NCBI RefSeq assembly: GCF_005048205.1
Contig: NZ_SUMF01000005.1
Coordinates: 1-64,000 of the forward strand
Source of the DNA: Chitiniphilus eburneus
GTDB taxonomy: Bacteria; Pseudomonadota; Gammaproteobacteria; Burkholderiales; Chitinibacteraceae
Length of the DNA: 64,000 nucleotides
Direction of reading: 5' to 3'
Shown: positions 45,910-54,200 of the stretch, piece by piece
Layout of the letters: each line of letters opens with the position of its first letter
Position numbering within the stretch: position 1 is the stretch's first letter
Program-made: the position numbers and the translations under genes
Notes under the pieces: model-generated
The model's input: only the letters and a program-made list of their open reading frames with translations
What the model was told of the DNA's origin: nothing
Database searches by the model: none

Positions 45910-45964
45910 GGCGGGGAAGGGATGACGCCGGTCGGCAACGCGGCCGCCTCACCCTGAAGCGGCA

Positions 45965-45986
45965 CGCCCCGGCATGTGCCGGGGCG
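45965..45986. terminator. Hairpin between convergent genes
   Basis: Perfect 10-bp stem CGCCCCGGCA/TGCCGGGGCG with a 2-base loop and no T run. It probably terminates or protects transcripts ending here. Confidence 0.45.
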
Positions 45987-46023
45987 CGATTCAGCCTTAT
46001 CCATCACCCACGGCCGGTGGGGG

Positions 46024-46293
46024 TCAGTAACTGGCCTTGCCGGTCGCCCGCAGGGTCTGGCCGATGGCGTCGAGCAGCTTCTCGCGTGCCTTGGCCAGCT
46101 CCGCCGGGTCCTTGCTGCCCAGCGCATCCGACAGCACGTTGAATACCACGCCCCAGGTTTCCGGGTTGGGTGTATGACGGCTCTGTTTTTTGGTCAGGGC
46201 ATAGTCGAGCGCGGCTTCCACGGTATCCAGATAACGATGCAACCCACCGGTTTCCTGGGTTTCGATCGGGGGCAACAATGGGGTGGTACTCAT
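46024..46293 (-). CDS. Small hypothetical protein
   Basis: An 89-residue soluble protein, mainly helical, with LHRYLDTVEAALDYALTKKQS and a C-terminal AREKLLDAIGQTLR helix. AAGGAG lies ahead of the ATG at 46293. No family is recognised. It stands alone beside the second palindromic element. Confidence 0.6.
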   Translation of the reverse strand: MSTTPLLPPIETQETGGLHRYLDTVEAALDYALTKKQSRHTPNPETWGVVFNVLSDALGSKDPAELAKAREKLLDAIGQTLRATGKASY

Positions 46294-46401
46294 GGCAGGC
46301 TCCTTGTTGAGTCCGGGAAAGCCTGGATGTCGATGCGCGCGGCATGACAACCAAGGGTTGTTGTCAATCTAGCCCGACCCGCCGCGTCATGCCATGGGCT
46401 C

Positions 46402-46661
46402 AGGGCGTGTCGTCACATGTTTCGCGGCAGCGCTGGGCCGAAAAAACACTAGCCACCAGGCGTACGACGCAGCCAATAACCAGTTATTGGCAAGGAGTGC
46501 AACGCAGTGGCTGGTGTTTTTTCGGCCCAGCCCTGCGGGTTCGGCGCATTTCGGGCACCGCGCGGTGTCGCAGGCCGCTTGCGGTATCCATACCGCCAGC
46601 TCCTGGCGCGGCATCCCGAACTGCACCGAACGCTGTCGTGAAACATGTGACGACACGCCCT
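46402..46661. mobile_element. Nested palindromic MITE-like element, copy 2
   Basis: A 260-bp element with perfect 22-bp terminal inverted repeats starting AGGGCGTGTCGTCACATG, homologous to copy 1 at 21153-21422. The inner inverted repeat is longer here: 18 bp, GCTGGGCCGAAAAAACAC and its complement at 46514-46531. The 58-bp core (46453-46510) is in the opposite orientation to copy 1. Copy 2 has about 8 bp less in the right half. It carries no coding capacity. Confidence 0.85.
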
Positions 46662-46733
46662 AATGGGTCTTGCCAAACGGGAGGCGATGCGGAGCCGCGC
46701 CAGACCGGCTGGCGCGGCGCCGCTGCATATTGC

Positions 46734-49304
46734 TCAGCGCCGGAAACCGTGGAACCCGCCACCGCCCCGGAACCCCCCCATGTTGCCGCGGAAGCTGGGA
46801 GAGAAATGACCCCGGTCCAGGCCACCCGAAGTACGCCAGTTGGGTGTACTGCTCGGCAGGCTGCGCGAGAAGGTGCGCTGTTGCCCGCGCTCGCGTGCCA
46901 GTTGGTCGTTGGGCAGACCCAGTGACCGGGCCTGATCGGGATTGATGCCCCGCGAGGCGCTCTGGTTGCCCTGGCCCGGCCGCGTCACCTGTTGCCAGCC
47001 CTGGCCCTTGTCGTAGCGATAGACATTGCCGTCCTTGCCGGCGTACAGATGGTCGTCCGTATGCACCACGCCGCCGTGGTTCACCTGACCGGTGGCGGCG
47101 TCGTAGTGTACGTAGCCCGCGCCCGCCGCGTCGCCGCCCTTGCCGGCGGTGGTGAACGCCCCGGCCGCGCCGGCGCCCTGATCGGTACGGCCCGCCACGC
47201 CGGCCTGCGTGGTGACGCGCCCGGTCTGGGTGTTCACCACAGTCCGGCTGCCACCCGCTGCCGCGTTGCCGGTATAGGGGTTGTAGGCCGCGCGGCCCTG
47301 GCCGGCGACCACCCGCCCGGTTTCGGGGTTGTAGCGGATGCCGGCCGCGCCCGCGCTCTGCGTGCCGGTATAGACATTGGTATTGCGCCACGCCTGGCCC
47401 GCGCCGTGGCCGCCGGTGGCATTGTTGTACCAGGTGCCGCGCACGCCGGTGCCGACGTTGCCGGTCCACGGATCGGACCAGCCGGCGCGTACGCCGCTGG
47501 CCGCCACCGGGCCCCAACGGCCATAGACATTGGTGACCGCGAAGCCGCCGCCGTACCACGGGCCGTACCAGGGACCGTACCAGCCCCACCACGGGCCCCA
47601 GTACGGGCCGTACCACGCAGCGCCCCAGGCCATGCCCCAGGCGAAGGCGAAGCTCCAGCCCACCCACGGGTCCCAGCCGAAATTCACGCCATAGCCGTAG
47701 GTGGCGGGGCAGCCATACCAGACATCGCCGATCCAGGCGTCGCAGACATAGCCGGTGCCGTAGACCACCACGCCATTGCTGACCACGGTGCCGTAATAGC
47801 CGGGCGTATAGCCGACGTAGACCAGGTCCGGCGTCGAGCCGTAGACATAGACATAGGTGACGTAATGCACCGGCGAGCTGGCGGGGATCGCGTAGATCGC
47901 GGCCGGTACCGAGGTTGCCACCTGCCACGGGCCGGTGGGCGAGGCGGCGGTGAACCAGACCGCGTTCTGAAGCGCGTAGTAATGGCTGGCGTCGATCTCG
48001 ATCACCGCCGTGGCGGTATTTCGCGCATAGCGCAACCGGGTGCCGGGAATGGACTGGAACTGGGGCGCGCCGCCGTCATAGATCACCTCCAGTCTGGCAT
48101 CGGAACGCTTGATCGTGGCGGTCTGCGGCACGCTGTTGGCGATCAGCGACTCGCGCGCTTCCGGCGTGCCCGGAATCGAGGCCAGTACGGCGCTCTTGGG
48201 GCTGTCGGACGGAATGCGCTTGAAATCCAGCGGCAGCTTGTCGCCGGGCACGTAATGCCACGGCCCCTTGCTGCCGGTGGCCTGGAACCAGCGCCCGGAC
48301 ACCAGCACATACCATTCGCCGTCATGCGCGGCGTCGATGAAGACATCGGCCGGGCTGTTGGTGATGTACGACAGCCGCGTGCCGGGAATGGGAGCGAACT
48401 GCGGCTCGCCATCGACGACCAGCAGCTCGGTCGGCGTGCTCGCGACATGGATGGAGGGATAGCGCCCGTCGGCCAGGGCCTGCTTCAGCGCATCGGGCGG
48501 CGGGTCCAGCGGATCGACCTGCTTGTCCTTGATCAGCGCGCGCGCGGCGGCGCTTACGCCCGCCGACACGCTCTTCACCGGCTGCCATGGCCCCGTCAGC
48601 GCACCGGCTTCCTCCCAGTGGCCGCCAAAGCCCAGGTAGTAGCGGCCGGCTTCTTTCAGCAGCAAGGAGCGCGTATTGATCACCCGCGTCACACCCGGCT
48701 CGCCGGTGGCCTTTTCCACCGGGGTGCCATCGATGCTGACCAGCACGGCCGGGCCGAACGAGAACAGGATCTGCGGCGGATCGTTCCTGACCGGCACGCC
48801 GGCCTGGGCATCCTGCGCGTTCTGGATCGCCAGCGCGGATTCCAGGTGGTCCAGATCGGCGACCAGCTCATGCGCCGGGATCAGCTTGCGCAGCAGCGCC
48901 AGGTATTCGTCCTGTTTTTCCGGCGCGGTGGGGAAGCTCACCCGCGCGATCTGCGCATCGCGCAGCGTGGCCGTCCGTGCGGCCTTGTCGGTCTCGGCGC
49001 GCGCGGTAAACCACATCACGCCATAGACCAGCGTATCGCGTGCCTTGCCCTGTTTATCGCGCGCGGTGCCGGTCTTGATCTCCACCGCGATTCGCCCGGA
49101 CAGCACATTACCCTCCCAGCTATCGAGCTGCGGCAGGTGCAGGGTGATCGGCAGCCCGTCCACGGTATAGGTGCGGGGCCAGGGTTGTGGCGTGATCTGG
49201 TTTGCGGTACTGGTGGCGGCCGGCGCGGTGGCGGCGAGGGCGAGTGGTGGCGCCGTGCCGAGGCACGCGGCCAGTAGAACGGCGCTCAGAATGGACCAGC
49301 GCAT
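46734..49304 (-). CDS. Large exported Gly/Tyr/Trp-rich protein
   Basis: An 856-residue exported protein. A signal peptide (about residues 1-25) contains LLAAC, so it might be a lipoprotein, but an Ala-x-Ala site follows too. Residues about 40-480 are a globular region with repeated segments such as EPQFAPIPGTRLSY and APQFQSIPGTRLRY, each followed by a W-containing motif (GRWFQATGSKGPW, AVWFTAASPTGPW). At about 480-590 a low-complexity stretch is very rich in Tyr, Trp and Gly (WYGPYWGPWWGW...). The C-terminus is Gly/Asn-rich with RGGGGFHGF. Similar proteins have been labelled carbohydrate-binding, but no established fold is evident. It probably sits at the cell surface. Confidence 0.75.
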   Translation of the reverse strand: MRWSILSAVLLAACLGTAPPLALAATAPAATSTANQITPQPWPRTYTVDGLPITLHLPQLDSWEGNVLSGRIAVEIKTGTARDKQGKARDTLVYGVMWFTARAETDKAARTATLRDAQIARVSFPTAPEKQDEYLALLRKLIPAHELVADLDHLESALAIQNAQDAQAGVPVRNDPPQILFSFGPAVLVSIDGTPVEKATGEPGVTRVINTRSLLLKEAGRYYLGFGGHWEEAGALTGPWQPVKSVSAGVSAAARALIKDKQVDPLDPPPDALKQALADGRYPSIHVASTPTELLVVDGEPQFAPIPGTRLSYITNSPADVFIDAAHDGEWYVLVSGRWFQATGSKGPWHYVPGDKLPLDFKRIPSDSPKSAVLASIPGTPEARESLIANSVPQTATIKRSDARLEVIYDGGAPQFQSIPGTRLRYARNTATAVIEIDASHYYALQNAVWFTAASPTGPWQVATSVPAAIYAIPASSPVHYVTYVYVYGSTPDLVYVGYTPGYYGTVVSNGVVVYGTGYVCDAWIGDVWYGCPATYGYGVNFGWDPWVGWSFAFAWGMAWGAAWYGPYWGPWWGWYGPWYGPWYGGGFAVTNVYGRWGPVAASGVRAGWSDPWTGNVGTGVRGTWYNNATGGHGAGQAWRNTNVYTGTQSAGAAGIRYNPETGRVVAGQGRAAYNPYTGNAAAGGSRTVVNTQTGRVTTQAGVAGRTDQGAGAAGAFTTAGKGGDAAGAGYVHYDAATGQVNHGGVVHTDDHLYAGKDGNVYRYDKGQGWQQVTRPGQGNQSASRGINPDQARSLGLPNDQLARERGQQRTFSRSLPSSTPNWRTSGGLDRGHFSPSFRGNMGGFRGGGGFHGFRR

Positions 49305-49525
49305 GGCGATTCCCCTTTCTGGATGCGGGCGGTTGTCCGCCCCTGATCATGGTGTGGGTGCTGCTTGCTCGATCTCATCGCGCGCGACGGCGACAACCCG
49401 CGCGGCGTGCCTTTCCTTGTGACCGCTCCCGGGCGACATTTGCTTCAATCCGGCAATAGTGGCGCGTGGCGGACGCGGGCTTGTCCTTTGTCCCCGGCAG
49501 CGCGGGGTCCCGCTCGGGCGGGCTG
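49305..49525. other. Intergenic stretch without a gene
   Basis: About 220 bp between two minus-strand genes. I see no hairpin with a T run and no convincing promoter or ORF. Confidence 0.4.
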
Positions 49526-50131
49526 TCACAGCGCGCCGTCCTGGCGCATCCGTTTGATCAGCACGCCGGCCAGGCGGCGGGTAAAGCCGGCGATGTCGTC
49601 GGGTTCGATGGCCTCGGTGGTGCCGGACCAGATCGCGTGTTCGCTGTGCATGTTCCACAGCGTGGTTTCCAGTGTCAGTACATCGTATTGGGAGACCATG
49701 GGCGGCAACGACGCCCAGGCCGAGTCATACCAGCCATAGAAGCCCGTCCCGAACAGGCCGGGGGGCGGTGGCGCGGGAGAGATGTCCACCTGATGCCGGA
49801 TCTTGATCAGGCGGGTGACCAGCACGGTATCGGCGCCGCTGGCCGTCACCGCCGCCCGGATGCGCTCACGGGGCTGCACGCCGGCATCGGGCAACTGCGG
49901 GTAGGCGGGGGTCGCCACCACGCCCTGCGCATGCAGCGCCGCGACGAAGGTGTCCTCGAAAATCCGGCGATGCGCATCGCTGTTGCTGACGCTCAGTACC
50001 AGCACGTGGCGGGCGGGTGGCCCCTGGAATTGCGGGTCCATCCAGGTGTTGGTCAGCCGGGGCGACGCGCAGCCGGCCAGCAACAGCGCAGGGCCGAACA
50101 GCAGCAGGAGACGGGAAAGGACGCGCGACAT
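49526..50131 (-). CDS. Outer-membrane lipoprotein of unknown function
   Basis: A 201-residue protein with a lipoprotein signal peptide; the lipobox LLAGC places the modified Cys at residue 21. The mature part has an alpha/beta pattern (VLVLSVSNSDAHRRIFEDTF, ALHAQGVVATPAYPQLP, GADTVLVTRLIKI). Such domains occur in DUF4136-like envelope lipoproteins; the assignment is weak. The ATG at 50131 gives a regular signal peptide. It is divergent to the MipA-like gene. Confidence 0.7.
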   Translation of the reverse strand: MSRVLSRLLLLFGPALLLAGCASPRLTNTWMDPQFQGPPARHVLVLSVSNSDAHRRIFEDTFVAALHAQGVVATPAYPQLPDAGVQPRERIRAAVTASGADTVLVTRLIKIRHQVDISPAPPPPGLFGTGFYGWYDSAWASLPPMVSQYDVLTLETTLWNMHSEHAIWSGTTEAIEPDDIAGFTRRLAGVLIKRMRQDGAL

Positions 50132-50380
50132 CGGGGTTCCCAGGGCGATGACCAGGTAACGGACGCTAGGGCGGATCAAGTCTGGGCGCCTGCCAGCGGC
50201 CTGTTGCCGGGGCTGCCCCGGTTGAACTTGATCTGAATCAACGGCCTTGATCCGCCTGCCCAGCATAGATACGCGGCTGGTGATTTTCAAAGGGCGCGGC
50301 TATCACCTAGAAAGGCGGCGTGCCTTGCTTACCGCATCCGCGATCGGCCGATACGCCCTTTCTTTCCGGAGATGTGCCTC
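50132..50380. promoter_or_regulatory. Divergent control region with a long inverted repeat
   Basis: GGCGGATCAAG (50170-50180) and CTTGATCCGCC (50246-50256) are perfect 11-bp inverted repeats. A third CTTGATC occurs at 50227-50233, and CCGGGG-CTG-CCCCGG lies between them. The arrangement would suit a shared operator for the lipoprotein and MipA-like genes, or a cruciform. Confidence 0.45.
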
Positions 50381-51178
50381 ATGAAATTCAGATGGTTGTT
50401 CCTGGCCGGGCTGGCCTGCGCCCAGGCGCAGGCAGGCGGCGTGACGCTGCCTGCGGGCGGCTTGCCCAACCTGGTCGGGGTCGGCGTGGGCAGTACGCCG
50501 CAATACAGCGGCGGCGACGAAAGCGTGATCGGCGTCGTGCCGGGCCTGCGTTACGTGACCGAAAGCGGGCGGTTGGTGGAATGGTACGGGCCGGTGGCAC
50601 AACTGAATTTCGGTGAGCTGGAAGGCTGGCAGTGGGGGCCGACGGTGGCATTGCGGCTGGGCCGCAAGGATGTGGACGATGAGGTGGTGGCGCGCCTTCA
50701 CGAGATCGATACCACGCTGGAGGCCGGCGCTTTCTTTGGCTACGAGTACCTGAATCGCAGCGGCATACCGTGGCGCGCGCGCTTCGGCGCCAATGTGCTG
50801 ACCAATGCCGGGCAGGAATACAACGGTGCGCGCTTCAACGTGAGCGGCACGTTCTGGTTGCCATTGTCGGAGCGCTGGATGGTGGGAACGGGGCTCGGCG
50901 GTTCCTGGGCCAGCGCGGACTTCAACCGCGTCTACTACGGGGTGACGCGGGACGATGCCAATGCCAGCGGCCTGCCGGTCTACACGCCGGGGGCGGGGAT
51001 GCAGCAGGTTTTCGGCTGGGTGGGCACCATCGTTCAGGTACATCCGCACTGGTATGCCGGCGCCATGGTGTTCATGCAGCGCCTGACCGGCGACGCGGGC
51101 GACAGCCCCATCGTCACCGAGCGCGGCGACCGCAATCAACTGACCTTCGGCGTGGGGCTGGGATACGCCTGGCGTTGA
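50381..51178 (+). CDS. MipA/OmpV family outer-membrane protein
   Basis: A 265-residue beta-barrel. A signal peptide (about residues 1-18, ending AQAQA) is followed by GVGVGSTPQYSGGDESVIGVVPGLRY (about 32-57), typical of the MipA/OmpV family opening. The C-terminal strand FGVGLGYAWR completes the barrel, ending on Arg rather than the usual Phe. Family members scaffold murein hydrolases or act in outer-membrane permeability. GGAG lies nine bases ahead of the ATG at 50381. Confidence 0.85.
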   Translation: MKFRWLFLAGLACAQAQAGGVTLPAGGLPNLVGVGVGSTPQYSGGDESVIGVVPGLRYVTESGRLVEWYGPVAQLNFGELEGWQWGPTVALRLGRKDVDDEVVARLHEIDTTLEAGAFFGYEYLNRSGIPWRARFGANVLTNAGQEYNGARFNVSGTFWLPLSERWMVGTGLGGSWASADFNRVYYGVTRDDANASGLPVYTPGAGMQQVFGWVGTIVQVHPHWYAGAMVFMQRLTGDAGDSPIVTERGDRNQLTFGVGLGYAWR

Positions 51179-51265
51179 CGGCGGCGCCCAGTCGCCCGTG
51201 GCGCGGTGCCGCTGCCGCGCCGGCTGGTGAAGCGACCGTCGCGACACGCGGCACCGCTATCCGGC

Positions 51266-54200
51266 TCAGCCCAACTGGCGTTCGAACGCCTCCAGCACCA
51301 CCTTGGCCATGGCATCCAGTTGCTCCACCCGCTCGCGCGCCTGCACCGCGCCTTTACGCTTGCCGGCGGGGGATGCCTGCGCCACCTGGTCGCAGACCAG
51401 ATGGATCAGCATCAGCCGGTCCACCACCCATTTCAGCTCCAGCGGCGACGGCCCCCGGATCAGCACGCCGAGCAGCGTTTCGCGCGCCTGCGACAGCAAC
51501 GCCAGCTCTTCGTCGCTGAGCTTGCCGCTGCCGTTCAGGTAGAGGCCGATTCCCAGCGAGGCGGAGTCGGTGTGGTCCCAGAACTCCAGGCAGGGGCGGG
51601 CCGGGTCGAGGAAGCGCGCGCGCAGCCGGGCGGCGGTTTCCAGGCTCTTCTTCAGCAGGTCGGCCAGTTGCTGGTCGTTGCCGCTGTCATGGCCCGGCAG
51701 CAGATGGGCCAGCCCTTCCAGCAACAGCAGGCTGGCGGTGGCGTAGGCGCGCGCATCCTCGCTGTCCTGCGCCGCCTCGCAGTCCAGGTAGGCGTCGCGG
51801 CCCGCGATCAGCGCGGCGTGGAATTCGTCGGACAACACGTTCTCGCGTCCCAGGCGTACCGCGCGATGGAGATGGATGTCGCCGCGCTGGCTGGCGCGCG
51901 CACCCACCGCCGGTGTGGCGCGCATGATGGTCACGTCCCGCGACTCCCGCTCGGTCTCCCGCGTGGCGAGCCGTTCCACATCGTCCAGCTTGTCCAGCAA
52001 TTGCAGCGCCAGATCCTCGCCGCTGGGGCGCTGCGCGACCGCATCGACCAGCCCCAGCAGGTCTTCCAGGCGCAACTGGGAGTAGCCATCCTGGCTCAAC
52101 GCCCGCAGCAGGCTTTGCGCGGCAACTTGCGGCTGCCCCAGGTCGTAGTAGGCGGCGCCCAGCGCGGACTGGATGGCGCTGCTGTCCTGCCAGCCCAGCG
52201 CCACGGCGCGCTGTTGCAGATCGTTCAGTTGCGCCAGCAGCAGCCCGGTATCCTGATCGCCGGCGCTGCTGGCGATCTGCGCGATGCGCGCCGCCAGTTC
52301 GCGCGGCGAGACAAAGGCCGGGCCGTGCTGGGCATCGTCGAAATCGTGCGATTGCCCATGGCTGCGCATCAACTGGAAGTCGCCGTCGCCATAGCACTGG
52401 TAAGCGCCCCAGGTGTTGTTCTGCTGGCCGAATTCGTCGTAGACGCGCTGCCGGGCCGCGAGCACGGCCTGACCGAAGCGCTCGCCGGACAGCATGCTGT
52501 CGTAGAAGCTGCTGGCGAAGGCCAGCGCGGCGGCGTCGTCCACCGCCCAGCCGGCCGCCACCACGGCGCGCGCGCCCATGCCCATGAAGGCGGTGGCCAG
52601 GCTGGCCGCCAGCACCGGAAAGTCGCGGGCCGCGCCGTCGCGGGCGCCATCCAGCCCGGAGTAGCAGCAGTTGATGAACACCAGGTCGGGCACGATGGAC
52701 ATCTGCTTGACGTAGGCGGCGCTGAGCAGGCGACCGTGGCTGAGCACCATGCCGGTCTGCTTCAGCGGCAGCCGGGTGCCGAGGACCTCCACGCTGTCGG
52801 CCTCCACATCGACCACGCCGTGCCCGGCCAGATGCAGGATACGGTAATCGCCCGCCAGCAACTGGGTACGGATGGCGCTGGCCTCGGCGCCGAGCAGCGC
52901 CTTGACCTCCCATTCGGCCTGCGCCAGCCGGCGCTGCACTTCTTCCGCTTCGCGGCGCGCGCCATCCAGCGGCTTCAGCCCGACCAGCGCCGGTAGCGCG
53001 GCCTTGAGCGACGGGTCGCCCACCACCAGCGCGGCATTGCGTTGCGGCGCCTTGGGCAGCGCACGAAAATCGGCGGTTTCGCGTTGGCGCAGCATGCAGG
53101 CCTGGATCGCCAGCGGCCGGTCTGGCTCGCGGTGCTCGCCGGGCGGTACCAGCAGCTCCCACGGCAGGCGCGCGGTTTCGTCGTCCAGCACCAGTACACT
53201 GTCCTCGAACTGGGCCAGCGTATCCTTCAGCTCATAGGGCAGCAGCAGCTCGAACAGGGCGCGGCCGATCTCCGGGCTCAGGCTTTCCTGGGCATTGCTG
53301 GCGATCTCGGCCATATCCTTGATCGAGACATCCACGCGGGTGCTCTCGGCGCGCGCCCGCGTGCCCATCAGCGAATACGACAGGCCGCCCAGCTCGTTGC
53401 GTACCACGCGCAGCCGCTGCCACCAGTTGCCCGCTTCCTCGTAGCGGATGCGCGCCATGCCGCCAACCCGGGTTTCGAACGGCGGATCGGCGAGGTAGAA
53501 GCGCTGGCGCCATTCGGGCCGTGCCAGCAGCGTGCGCAGCTCGTGCGCGGCATTGAGCGCGCGGTCCTCCCAGATTTCGATGATCTCCAGCTCCGGGAGC
53601 TGCACCTTGCCGGACAGCATCGGATCGCGGGTGACGATCTGGGCGGCGCGCCACACCCCGTTGAGCAAGCCCAGCAGGCTTTCGCGGCCGGAGAGCGCCT
53701 GGGCATTGGTGCCGATCAGCAGGCTGGACAACGGCACTTGCGCGCCCAGGCCGCGTTCCTGCTGATCCAGCACCAGCCGCAGCACGCCGCGCGTGACGGT
53801 TTCGGCCAGCGCGCCGGCATTGAGCGCGCCCACTGGCCCCAGGCCGACCACCAGCACGCCGGGATGTCGCGCCGCCGGGCCGCTGCGGTCGGGGTGGACC
53901 ACGGTAAAGCTGCGGAGCGGGCCGGGGTACAGGCTCAGTTGCTGCAACATGCTCAACTGGCCATTCAGCTTGCGGTCGAGGTATTTCTCGGCGGAGAACA
54001 GCCCGTCCCCCTGGTAGTGGCCCACCATCAGCGGATGGCGGGCGTAATCCAGGCTGCCGTGCACGACGCTGATCCGGATCGGCGCCGGCTGGCGCGAGGC
54101 GGTGCTGCCATCCGGCTGCGGTGGCGAGGCGCCCAGCGCCGCCGCCGACAGCATGGCTTCATCGGGCAGGCTGGCCCACTCCAGTTGCGCGGCCTCGCTG

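Noticed and set aside
46992-49277. 761-codon plus-strand frame opposite the large exported protein
   Set aside because: Composition rich in Arg/Ala/Gly without domains; the minus frame has a signal peptide and internal modules.
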